Positions 24,601-36,231 of a stretch of 64,000 nt of DNA are shown in pieces. The notes beneath the pieces were generated by a model. That model had not been told where the DNA came from. It saw only the letters and a list, made by a program, of their open reading frames with translations, and searched no databases. The DNA is taken from contig JAQGBZ010000147.1 in assembly GCA_034687125.1 (NCBI GenBank), positions 1 through 64,000 of the forward strand. Direction: 5' to 3'. A program made the position numbers and the translations under genes. This DNA is from Neelides folsomi (lineage: Eukaryota > Arthropoda > Collembola > Neelipleona > Neelidae). Every line of letters starts with the position of its first letter. Position 1 is the stretch's first letter.

Positions 24601-27600
24601 CTGTTTATTTCATCAAATGTATGATAGCTTTATCTCATTACAATTTTTCAAAATTACATATTTCAAAGGATGCTGGTTATATAACTAATACTATTTATTA
24701 GTATGTTGTGTACACAAGTTTAAAGTTAACAATTTTATTTGTGGAATGAAATGACTTATGAAATATTATACGTGTGTATTACATAGATTTATATTAGTAG
24801 GCATTCTTGGAAAAGCCTCTGACTAAGCTAATTCTTTGTCATGCAAAATTTTTAATGATTGTTATTTGCATACGTTAAATACAGTATAGACGTATGCAAA
24901 AAATAAACGTCAAACATATTTTTTTAAATGTGGACTCCATTTGTTGATTTTAATTCTTAAATTGATTTTTATTACTTAGTATTATCAATAGCTATTTAAA
25001 TTTCTTTAATCTATTGGTATTGATACGAGGTTACTGCTACCGATGTACTGAAATATTATAGCAAAATGATTACCCCCCAAAAACATTAAAGTTAATATTC
25101 TTCAAATTTACATTTAGGATACTCATCATCCTTAATAAGTTTAGTAATGATCTTCTTTTTGGTTCTTTTTCATTAATAAATGATGAGAGTATGATATTTT
25201 TCAAAGGTCATTATTGTATTTTTATATTGGGGGATGGTGGAGCTTATACAAGAAGACGGTCTGTATAAATTTAATGAATCATTATTGAAAGGAAAAAAGA
25301 CAAGGGGCCAGATCTCGAACTAGGCTTATCAGTGCCTATTATGTAGATAGATACAGCCATTTTTTCCCTTATTAATAGGAAGCTCGAGAGGAGCGTGGGT
25401 AGGTAGGACATTATTATTAGTGAGATAGGAAGTCATGTTTATTTGATATATTAGCGGGAGTGGGCTCGGGCTCTCATGAAAACCATCGGAATTAAAGACG
25501 AAGGGGGGAGAAGAGGAATAATGTCGGAATATGGACATTATGAAGGTGGAATGGTTTGTTGTAGGGATCTCTCCATGGAGAATCCGATAAATGATTGATT
25601 TACAATCGATAGGCGGTGGGCTCGGGGCGGGTAAAGGCCTCAAGTGGCTCTCTGTCTGTCACATTAGTGGTATTTTAGCGTGTGTGCGGTGAGTGTCTTC
25701 TTCTTGTCATGAAAAGACAAAATCAATAATTCTCCCTTCTCTTTTTATATACACCCTTCCTACCTGGTTTAATTCCTCCACCGGTGAGTGAAGTATCGAG
25801 TAAACTTGGACTGCACACACACACTCCAGCCGAACAAACCATATTCATTATTTCCATGTACACCTAGCCATTACTTTACCTGGGCGGAGAGGAGGGGACG
25901 AATTTTTTAAAGTAGGAAGAGGCTAAGAGAAAGGAATCCAATTATCTTATTTTCACTTGGCTTCAACATTTCTCTGTATTCAGGACCTAATAGAGTCCTT
26001 ACAAATGCCGGGTCCTGAATTAATAATGCTTTAAAACTCGTTAGGCTTAGGTATGTTCTAGTTAGTTGTATAATCGTTTAGATGAGCAATTAATAGTTTT
26101 CATGCAAATTTCGTTCATTGGACCTATTAAGTGTTATTAGTTAGCGATGATGAGGAGGGGAGAAGGAGGACTAAAGTACACAAATGCATATTTACTTTCT
26201 ACTTATTTTTAATATATTTTTAGTTTCGGTATATTCACATGCGGAGAAGAGAATGGAACACCTTGTTGGATCCAAGGATGTTGGATCCATGTACACATAC
26301 ACAGGTAGAAAAGAATGTGAGGAGTTGGGATGGAATAGGAGGTGGAATAAAAAGCGACTGAATCAATAGAACCTTTTGTTTACAAAAACCCTATAGTTGT
26401 CCTAAATTAGTTCTTCATCCGTCTAACAAAAGACGTTTGACAAGAAGGGGGTGTATATGAGGAATTAATATTTTCGAGAACACGAACGGAGTGAGGATGT
26501 GGACTAGAATGTAAGCCGAGCGTCGTCTCGAATCTTTTAAACTCGCTCAAGCCTGTTGTCGAGGAGTCCTCATGAATATTCTCCACCACCTCAATTTTGA
26601 AATAAAGGGAGATTGTGAGTCGGGCAAGGAAGCTCATGACATGACTGTAGTCAGTTATCCTCATTTTCCACACCCTCCGTCTTTCGTGGATGATGAGGGT
26701 GAATATAATCTCTCTAGATTTTACTCAATGGAACTCTGGAGGCTCTTGAGTGAGTTTGTATGCCAGAGGCATATGAGGTGGGATATGGCTCTCGCAACTC
26801 TTCGAGAGAGTGAAAAGTCTTACCTAGGTATGATTTCCACTGCTCTCTCACATCAGACCTCTGTGTTTACCCTCCATAAAATCTCCATTTTCTGATGCGA
26901 TTCTCTCATGTGTCTACGACTGACCCTCCTGCAACCACGGCACCTCCGTCTCAGATCCCTAATCCCCCTTCAAGCTCCATTTTTTATGTTTTCCATTCCT
27001 GTCTCATCGACATTCCCTCACATATCCTCCTTAATTAAAGGAGCCAACAAGGCAGGGAAACATTATGATAATCCTATCCCTCTCTCAATCATTCTACATT
27101 CTCTTTGGGACACAAATTAACACATGAGATAACAATGAAAACTAGTTCATCAAATGCTCCTATTTATCATAAAAGAATCCTACTTGTAATAAGTACAACT
27201 TTGCGTTTCCGCCATTTACACGCTGAATGATTAGGAGAAATATTTAAAAATTGAAACTCAACTAGACATAAGAGTCCTTTGGGGAGAAATGGAAATTTCA
27301 ATCTTCCTAATAGCAGCAATTTAATTAATAGGTGCATTGGTAATGGTGAAATCGGGGAAAGAGAAAGTTGGTCATACCCGGGCCTTTTCGTTTTATTGGG
27401 CATAAGTGGATTGGTGTTCGGGGCATTCTTCTTATTGATTAGCGCATTGGTTGAGAGGCATGAAAAATTGAGAAAAGGGATTACTATATGGGTTGGGATC
27501 AAATTGAGGTATCTATACGCTTTTACTCCAATGGTTTGAATATATAAATTCATGCATTTAACCTTCCCCCACCCTGCTCCTTTTCCATCATTCGAGGGAA

Positions 27601-30600
27601 AGGAATGAGTTGGGTTTTGAAACAAGAAAGTGAGATCCCTGCTTTCGGAATTTTCTCAAGGCTCTGTACATAAATGTTATCTTGCTCTTTCGTCGAAGGC
27701 AATAAAGAAATCTGTGAGTAGGAACTATGGCATGCTCCAGGCCCGATTTGTATAGATAAAATAAATTATAAAATGGCAAGGAAAAACTTGGGCAATAGTT
27801 CTTACGAATCTACACGAGAGGTAAAGAGTTACGGAAAGTTTCCATATTTCACAATGTGTTATTATTGGTTTCCAGCTCTAATGTATATCTAAAGGGAAAA
27901 GGTACGGAGTCAGCAGCAATGTGTTCACATTTGAGCCCAACAGTATTAGGATACTCAAAGATGCTTGAACTCAGATTGAGTGCTCCGAGTTTGAGTAAAG
28001 GGGTCAGAGGCAGTCATCAAATTTCTCTCCTTGCGTCTCAAGTTTTATTTTCTGCTTTCAGCTTTCTCACGGTGTCGAATCATTTACATTCAACTTATTC
28101 TGATACATTAATATTAAACTCAAGTAATGTTAAGTTTTGTACAAGTTATGTACGAGGTACGACTTACGTATTTGCGTTCCCACAAGTTCAAAGTTAAAAA
28201 TTTAAATTGAATGAAGTTATAAAATAATGATAATTCTCATCGATGTTTTCATAAATCATCTTTAACCTATTGACTTTCTTATTATTAAACAATATACATT
28301 AGCTATAAACAACTTAAGCCAGGGACGGACATTTTTATGATAAATAATAGATAAGAGAAATTCTCATTTGGTACATGATACGCATAAATAAATTTTATAA
28401 TAAGATAAAATTGATAATAAATGTTTATGATTGATAATTGAATTTGCAAAATGAAACATAAAGTCCGCACATACATAAACATGTAACTGCCCAATGAAAC
28501 GTTCTTGATAATTTTTGACTAGAAAAGGAACTTGACACTTGTTATTTATAAATATACTTCAAACGTCAGCTTTTTTTCATTTGGTGTCAAAAAGGTTGCT
28601 CAATTGGGGAGGGAGACTTTGCGAAATGAGTTTTCGAGCTGTTTTAATGACTGGAGTTTTACTGTGTGCAATTTTTATGGCTTTTACTTTATTTTCATAT
28701 TGATTGCCGACGGATTCTGGTTTCAAGAAAAACAAAGATAATGGGTAATTTAGTGCGCAAAAGAGAAGTTTATTATTTTACTGAATGTGAGTGAGAGGGC
28801 TAGGGGGTTGAGAAGGTGAACTTGAACGTTTTCTCAGGAAATTATCCATTTAGTTTTATTCCATTCAATCGATAATAAATTTAATGTATTCATTCACTTG
28901 TTAATTTATAGGAACATGAAGTTACAATCGAAGATAATAAATTGGCCGCTATCGTCTCGGAAGAAAATCAGGTTCCAATTACAAAAAATGTCTCGACGGA
29001 AGCCACCGTCTTAACTTTTAATGCCCAGACAGCTACTGATGACTCAGACATTGAACTTCAAGAGTCCTATTCAAAGGTATTTACTTAAATACACAAATTA
29101 TATTCCTACATTTACATTTTATTAGCCCATTTATATATTCCAATACATTTCGAATGCAAGATGAAATTGGATCATTTGGTAATCTGGATAAATTGATAAA
29201 AATGCTTTTTTGTGTATTTCAGGAGCTTGAAGAACGGTGCAATTCATACCAAAACGATCTTTATGTTTTACGAGGGGAGCTGATGGCGCTTCAATCTGAA
29301 TATGATCATCATATTGAGTCGACGGAGAAATTGAACGAAGAAATTCTTGACCGCATGCATTCCGATTTTATCATTGACGGCCAACCCTCTCTAAGGTTTC
29401 ATAAGAAACAATCGGACGAGTCAGGAAAGCTCCTTTTTTCAGTCATTGGTCAATTGTCCACTTTGTGGCGAGATCTTGTTGAGAAAAAGGGGACTCTTGA
29501 GAGGACGGTGGCGAAGCTGAGTGCCGGAAACCGGCAAGAGTTTGACAATGATGTTGAATTGAGCCCTGAATCAACACCTATCAAGGCTATTCAACAACAA
29601 CAGCAGCAGCAACAGCAAATGACGGACTTCTTACCTCCCAAAATTGACTCGTTTGGGTTAGAAACAATTTTGGAGGAAGAAAGGGGCGAGGAAGAAAGCT
29701 TCACTGAGTCCTTTCAACACGACGAACAGGCAGCTTCAATTTCCATTCATAAGTCAACTGTCGAGACTCTTCCTCCAATTAACTCTTCTGTTACAAGCTG
29801 GACGCAGACCAATGAGGATAAAAATGAGGACGAAGAGCAGAAGCTACCCTGCAATTATCTTGGCAATCTCCTTGAACAAGAGAAAGAATGGATGGCTAAG
29901 GTGGGGCACTTTCATTTTTTATACCGCCAGGATGCGGCCTATCAATTCATTCATTTGTACTACTACTACTACTACTACCTATTAAAGTTCCTTGTTATTC
30001 TACATATAGCATATTTCATAATATTATCATTAATAATTTGTTTAACTTTATTGTAGGTGAGCGAGCGAGATGAGAAGATTCGAAAATTGGAATCGGATCT
30101 TGATCGGTTAAAGTCTCACCTTGTTGAATTGGAGGAACAATACACGAGCGAGGCCGTGGTGAGCGAAGAGAAAGAAAAAGGGCTAAAGTTCCAAATGGCG
30201 GAACTACAAAAGGAAATCGTTCAGACAATACAACAAAAGTGAGCCTTCTTATTGATTTTGTTCATTCGTGATGTGCTCTTTATCCTTTTTACCTCATATA
30301 GCTCTTGATGATGAGTTGATGCTCATATTATAGTTAGAATATCAGAAGGGAGATTCCCCCGTTTCTTAACATCGGCGGCGTGCCCTGGAATTTATGATTT
30401 GCTTGACATGAAGGCCAGGCAGATCCCTCCATGCATATTCTTATTTTGTAACGTCATTAAGCTCAAAATCTTGTAGAGCTAAAGTGTTTATGGGGGTCGA
30501 ACAAATTTTATGCAAAGTATTCCTCATTGCATGCCTCGACTAAAAAGAGTGTACCTTATAAACATCACTCCCTGCTGACTCGTTCATTTTTACTTATTCG

Positions 30601-33600
30601 AAGAAGGGTGGTCGGCTGAGTGCTTGCTCAATATGTGTAAACCCCCTTAACATGACCATCCATATTGATTGATTTTTGGAGGGATATCTCGTCGGTCCAA
30701 GCCTTTTGAATAGATAATTTAAACTAGATATCCAGGGTTGTCAGTTTCCCGTGCCACTCTATTTACCTTTTTCATCTTACATAAGAATATTATGTAAACT
30801 CGATTTATGGAGAAGTTCATAGTTTTGTATATGTTTTTAAAGTATACCAATATTTATTTTATAATTGATTTTTACCTGTGATGATTTATTTAGTGAGCGA
30901 AACGGGAGCATACGAGAAGAGGTCGTTAGACTCAATGCGGAAAAAGAACTTCTCAAATCAGAGAATGTCTCTTTGGAAGACCAAATAGCAAAGATGAACA
31001 CTCAACTACAGAATTTACACTTTGTGTTAGAGCAATTTCAGAAAGGTAATACAACCAAGAATGAATGAAAATTAAAGAATGTAAAATGATTTAATCTTGC
31101 ATATTTATTAATGTGGTTATTTTTTATTAAGCTGTAATCTGTTATCTCATATCTCATATCTTATTTTATGGTGGATTTTTAAATTATATGTAATTTGTAT
31201 TTTAAAACTCTGATGGACTTTCCATTCCTTAAGGTTAATAAGCTTATAAGGCATGAAATTTGATGAGTAATGGCATTTAATAAGTGAAGCATTAAACGAA
31301 TTTCCACCATAAAAATTTGAGCATATTAGGACAGTGGAATATAAGAGCTTTGTACTTAATGTCCTTTAAGTAATTTGATTGATTTTGTAAGTATATAAGA
31401 GTGGAAACGTTACTGGTTACAGAAAAAGCATCGGAGATTAAAGGCCTCGAGAAGTCATTCCGAGCTGAGAAAGCAGAGCTTGAAGCGGAGAAGGATCGGA
31501 TTGAGAAAGATTTGCTCCTTGAATCGTCTCTGCTCGCTAAGGCCCGGGCAGGCCTCGATGCCGCTCAAGAGCTGAGCACTCAAATTGAAGAGAAAAGCCG
31601 CATTATCGGAGACCTGAAAGTACAAGGTATTACGCTTTTCTTTCACACTTTCACCTGCATGAAATGGGAGTCTCTTGAGAACAAGATGTGTGTTGTGCGG
31701 TTCCTTCCTTTCATTTGACTTGATTGAGTTGGATTCCATTGAAACATATTGCATTTCGTCCCCGCGGTCTCAAGAGGTGGAAGATGATTGTCTTTTTTGT
31801 CATCTATGTTCGCTTTGCATGTGATCGAGTGTCAAATATCAGTTGGTAATTTGGGTTGAAAAGGCCTAGCCACGACTCCCAAGTTACCAGCTGATACTGG
31901 CCAGACGATCCACAAAAGCATCGAGCCTCTCCCGAATCATTTAATTTCAAAACATCATCAACACATCGGAATCAACTGGGGGTTTTAATTTGCTTTGTTT
32001 GGTTATTATTTTACATAGTAGATGAATGCAAACTTTGTTTTCGTGCCAATTTAGCTTCATGTACAGACCTTACTTTAAGTTAGATTAATTATATTTAATT
32101 AGGAATTTTATGATTAATTTGAGTCTTTAATTGTTAATTGCATCGACAGTCCGATTAAATTGTTAAGGATGATAATTAGAGTTAAGTAAGCACTCAACCC
32201 TTCCACTTTGACCACTAAACTTCTTTTCATGACTTTTGTTTTTTATTCTCTGCACTCAAACCATGCTACTCACATATTTACAGCCTTCATTCACTTTGTT
32301 GTCTTAAATTAAGTTTAAATACTAGTGTTTAATTGGGTTTAATTTAATTACCCTTTACCTTTGCCATACATTTTGTTTGTACATTTTAGTAGCAAGTATT
32401 GATAGGTATATTACCTGTGTATGTATAAATAGTAGAAGGGAGACAACGCACGTTGGCGTTATCTTTTGTTTAGTGCAATCAGAATGGGCACGGACGAGCC
32501 ATTATATTTTTTGGCTATCGAGTAATGTCAAGTTATTTGAATTATTAAAGAAGCGATTTCCCCCACAATCATGATATCGAGTTATAGGGGAATAAATGGG
32601 TCCGATTGAGTCCAACACACTCGAGTGTGTGTATGGAGGGTTTCGTGGTTAGGGAAATATTTTCCTTTATCAAGCACGGGAGCTCATAAGAGCCCTTAAT
32701 AATAACTCTGAGCTATCAAAAAGGAGAAGACAGTTAGCGACTGCATAAGTTATGAGAAGAGTCTTGAGATGGAATGTTTTAGCTTTGCATATTTGAGATG
32801 ACCATTTCATTTCATTTCTCGACCCGAATAATTCATGACTGAATTTGGAATTGGGATAGATGAGTACCTCTTACCATATTCACATATATGAGATATATGT
32901 ATGTGTGTACACCTCCTCCAGAACCGTTCCTATCCAATTCGACGTTCGAGTGGCTGGACAAAGCTCGTGGATTTATTCATGAGTCGCTCCTGCTCTGGTA
33001 GTTGGGCTTTACTAACGATAAGTTCTCCATTTGCGGTGGTCTCCCCCTTTTTATTCTCCGGAGGTGAAGTGAGGAGTTTGGTCGTGAGGGAGAAATCATC
33101 AACGAAGGTGAGGGAGTTCTTCGAATAATCCACTAACCATTTTAATACAACGGCCACTGACAAGCTGATGACTAAAAACTCTAAAACCCACACTAATCAT
33201 TATTAGTTGCTTGGACTAATCTCATTTGGTAACTCAGAGACGGTCGTTTGATCCTGCACTCGACCCCTTATGGGGAAGGGTGTGGGGAAGAGCTCTCGGG
33301 TTGCTCAGTGAGATTTGGCCCACGGCTAATGCAATTCTTCTCTTGGGGCTCCTTCTATCATCCGCTTCTCATCCATGTAGAGAAAATTCTTCGACCTACT
33401 AATCATCTCCGCTACATCATTTCTCTCTTCAGCTCTATAGACTTAAGTTGAACTGTTTAGTATTTGAATACTACCATACAATGACGCTCGGACTTTATCA
33501 ATGTTTAAGTAGTTAAAAATATTATGGTTAATTAATCAATGTGTAAGTAGTTTTATATTGAAATAATAATATTTTTATAATTTCTATTTTAGTGTGTCCA

Positions 33601-36231
33601 ATCATTGTGATTTCTTTCTTCCATTTAATCTGTTCATTCAATCTTTTTTGACTAAATGAATGCATGGTCGATAAAATTGTTTCTTCATATATGAGATTGC
33701 GTGCATGCAAGGATCTGTGAAATTTTACGTGATGATAAGTGATCTCCTTTTATGACTTGCTTTCCCCATTTGGCCTAAGAACAAATAGCATTGGTTACGA
33801 AAGGTGTGAAAAGTCCTTATAATACTTTTGTAACAATTCTTAAATATTTATTATATTCCTCGATAGGATGTAAATCGGAAGTCTTAAATGCATAAAGTCT
33901 ACAACTAAAATATTTATATAATTTATTGTATTAATTAGCAGAAAAAAATAATTATGAAGATGTTTTCTTTGGACTTTTCTTTCCTTTGTATGAATTATTG
34001 CTTCACGGTGAGGTAGTACCAGTAGGCGTCTTTTTTCAAAATTATACCTAAACCACATAAGAAACTTAGGGTAAATATCAAAAGAGAATGCTAACTAACC
34101 TCTCATGCTCCATTACTTTTGGCAAAGGAGAAAATTACCTTTATCGAATTAAAATTGAAATATTTATTACACAGAGAAAATAAGGCAGTTTGGGCTGACT
34201 TAATCGCAAAAGAGTGCTATAGCTAATGACATGCTTCAACTCTAATCTCTCTTAATGTTACTCAATACATCATCATTTTTCTATATCTCACTACAGTCAT
34301 AAAGTTTCATTTAAATATTTAGCTAATTCTTGATATACTATTACATTTACGTTTAAATGCTATATACGTATTTAGTTATGCCTGTATTCTTTAGACTTAT
34401 TGCTCAAGGAATGAATTGTAAGCAGTTCTCAGATGGCCACCTACTTATATTCTACTAGTTATATTATATTGAAGGTTTATCATTTTGTGGAGTGATGAGA
34501 TAAAAGCAATAAAACATTAATTAAACTTCCCATGCGTAATGTAATTTTCAAAAACGTGAATATCTCATGCCGAATATGTATAAATTGATGACATAAAAAA
34601 GGGTGAAATTCTCATATTATTAAGATGGTGGTCTACCCTTATTTTCAAAATTGTATAAAAAATCCTTAATAAACAATTGTTGTCGTATGTCATTAAGTAT
34701 AATTCTGTTATTTACCTAATTGGATGAAATGTAGTGTCTTTAGTTAAATATTTAATAACATGAATGTGAAATATTTTTATATTATAATTAATTTATATAA
34801 AAAATTAGAATAATAAGTTTTGTGGATGGATTTTGTTTGTATTTACTATACCTTGTATTAATAAGCCCTTGCTATTACCTTAATGAATTCGCAAGTCTCA
34901 TACCGGAAATGAAGCATTTGGAGAGGAATGGTTAATCCGAAATATTGGATTTGACGTTTGGCCCTTGGCTGTGGCATGGCTCTCCTCGTCGCAATAATCC
35001 TCTGGTTTGGGTTATGAGTATTATGTCAGGTACTGGTTTGATCTCAGAGACCAGTGTCTGTCTAATACTTGTATCCCGGCTGGAACTTAAGCATGGCGGC
35101 CCCTCAATCGCTTCGCTCGACGTCCCACCAACATTTCTAATCAAACAAGACGCCGTCATTGAATTGAATCCCTGGAATTCTCGAATGAGCAACTCCTTTC
35201 TAATTATCCTCTCCGAGAAAATTAAATCCCTCCGACATATTTCTCACTTCTATTTACAAGTAGACTCATAGACATGTGAATAGACAGAAATTAGACTCAA
35301 TTTCTTATTTATTTAATATTAAATTACACTTTTTATGTTTAATCTTCAAATTACACTCATAAGAAGTCATTTGACCCATTTCTACTTTTTTTTGTTTTAG
35401 TCGCTGAAAGAGAAGCTGAAGTTGGGAAGTTCAAATCGCAAATGGACGAAGTTTCCAAAAATCTTGATGGAAAAATTGATCGGTAAATTAAAAACACATG
35501 AATAATAAATAATTAAATATGTTATTATAATATTTTATTTTTATTTTATTAGTAATCCTAGATTTGAATGCATTAAAGTTTTAAATCAATATTTAATTTA
35601 AATTTTAGGTATTTGATAAAGAATTTGATCGTTGGGTATTTCTCAACTCCCGGAGACAAAAGGAAGGAGGTTCTTCGTGTAATTGCGACCGTCCTCGATT
35701 TCAATAGGGAAGATCGACAAAAGACGGGACTTGAATCCTCAAGTTCTCTCTGGCCCTTCGGCAAAGCGAGCTCTCCAGGAGAGAAACAAGTAAAAGCTTT
35801 CCCCTATTTAAAGAACATGAGAGACATCCTTTCGTTCATTCCATTAATTAACAATGCCCCTTTTCTCTCTCTCTAGTCACTATCCGAGGCGTTCATTCGA
35901 TTCTTAGAGAGTGAGTCGCAGCCAATACTCCAAATGAAAATGGGTCCAGATGAAATCGGCCGAAGGAGTTCGAGGGTTAGTTGAATGAAAAACAAATTTC
36001 CACTTCTCTATATTACACTCTTTCCTTTTATCTCACCCTTCATTAATTCATTATCAATTGAATTCACTTTAATTCCCATTTTAGTCGAGCAGCAGCTCTT
36101 CAGCGTCACCCGAAACCTCTGGGATTCAAACTGAACATCCAGTCTCGGAAATGTCTGTGACCCTTCCTATTCTCAACCAAGCAGAGAAGAGCAATTCGAT
36201 ATTAAAAGATGTCCTTAATCCAAAACCTTAA
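13882..36231 (+). CDS. Trip11: GMAP-210 / TRIP11 golgin, short form with ALPS helix and GRAB domain
   Basis: GMAP-210 is a long coiled-coil tether of the cis-Golgi: its N-terminal ALPS helix binds curved vesicles and its C-terminal GRAB domain binds Arf1 on Golgi membranes. Exons are 13882-13975, 14155-14237, 14377-14496, 14640-14699, 28912-29076, 29223-29900, 30057-30238, 30894-31045, 31423-31626, 35401-35482, 35609-35789, 35877-35975 and 36085-36231, all in phase, giving 748 residues. The start MAWFGDSIGNIKNQISSFTR parallels the human ALPS region (GQISNFTKDML). The middle is heptad-rich coiled coil, with NLHFVLEQFQ like human NLQMVLEHFQ. GRAB at about 608-655 shows LIKNLIVGYFSTPGDKRKEV. Later FIRFLESESQP and the terminal SILKDVL match the human C-terminus. 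The protein is far shorter than human (1979 residues), so much coiled coil is missing. Extra exons in the 14 kb intron cannot be excluded. Confidence 0.92.
14700..28911 (+). other. Very large GMAP-210 intron (about 14.2 kb), no gene recognised
   Basis: It lies between the fourth and fifth mapped coding exons, with donor GTAAGT at its start and TTTATAG at its end. The first 3 kb are AT-rich. From about 18 to 28 kb there are GC-richer stretches, notably 21.1-23.5 and 26.4-27.1 kb, with many short overlapping open frames on both strands. None has a recognisable domain or a convincing chain of splice sites. The longest plus-strand frame (26572-26895) reads like chance. Regulatory elements, old repeats or missed exons remain possible. 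Confidence 0.6.
15626..15665. repeat. (AT)n microsatellite, about 20 units
   Basis: Uninterrupted alternating A and T for 40 bases in the large GMAP-210 intron. Confidence 0.95.
29592..29618 (+). repeat. CAA/CAG run encoding nine glutamines in GMAP-210
   Basis: In-frame mixed CAA and CAG codons code for residues 298-306 of the predicted golgin, in a less helical linker between coiled-coil parts. Length polymorphism is likely for such a tract. Confidence 0.9.
29958..29978. repeat. (TAC)7 microsatellite in a GMAP-210 intron
   Basis: Seven uninterrupted TAC units in the short intron 29901-30056. Confidence 0.9.
31823..31910 (+). ncRNA. mir-283: mir-283-like microRNA precursor
   Basis: The 5' arm carries a mature-like sequence at about 31833-31855 starting CAAATATCAGTTGGTAAT. 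From memory Drosophila miR-283 reads UAAAUAUCAGCUGGUAAU at its start, so the seed AAATATC is intact. The 3' arm 31878-31900 (CCCAAGTTACCAGCTGATAC) pairs with it for 19 consecutive positions, counting G-U pairs. The base of the stem closes with GATCG (31823-31827) against CGATC (31906-31910), leaving a loop of roughly 20 bases. It lies in the GMAP-210 intron 31627-35400 on the sense strand, so it is probably processed from the host intron. Expression is not shown by sequence alone. Confidence 0.85.
33212..33320 (+). ncRNA. mir-304 / mir-216-family microRNA precursor
   Basis: The 5' arm has TAATCTCATTTGGTAACTCA at 33217-33236. The seed AATCTCA is that of the miR-216/miR-304 family (Drosophila miR-304 begins UAAUCUCAAUUUGUAAA from memory). 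The 3' arm 33291-33318 (ending TTGCTCAGTGAGATTTG) folds back on it with about two dozen pairs, a few mismatches and one or two bulges. The terminal loop is long, about 50 bases, and may form its own small stem. It sits between the mir-283-like and mir-12-like hairpins on the same strand. The family call is good; which paralogue it is (216 or 304) is open. Confidence 0.72.
35001..35083 (+). ncRNA. mir-12: mir-12-like microRNA precursor
   Basis: The 5' arm mature-like sequence starts at 35015 with TGAGTATTATGTCAGGTACT. From memory arthropod miR-12 reads UGAGUAUUACAUCAGGUACU, so only two central bases (positions 10 and 11) differ and the seed is intact. The 3' arm (35050-35076, GACCAGTGTCTGTCTAATAC then TTGTATC) folds back on it: GGGTTATGAGTATTA pairs with TAATACTTGTATCCC and TACTGGT with ACCAGTG, around a short loop. 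The hairpin is about 320 bases upstream of the next GMAP-210 exon, on the sense strand. Confidence 0.88.

Larger units (their letters stand above)
31627..35400 (+). other. GMAP-210 intron hosting the microRNA cluster
   Basis: This 3.8 kb intron begins GTATTA after phase-1 exon 31423-31626 and ends TTTTAG before 35401. Besides the three hairpins it holds AT-rich sequence at 33.4-34.9 kb and GC-richer stretches near the hairpins. No protein-coding frame is supported in it. Confidence 0.75.

Noticed and set aside
26572-26895. Plus-strand open frame of 107 codons in the large GMAP-210 intron
   Set aside because: No recognised domain, no fitting splice sites and another frame of similar length overlaps it on the other strand.
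34009-34018. TGAGGTAGTA, identical to the start of let-7
   Set aside because: The match stops after ten bases and no complementary 3' arm is seen within about 100 bases on either side. Chance match.
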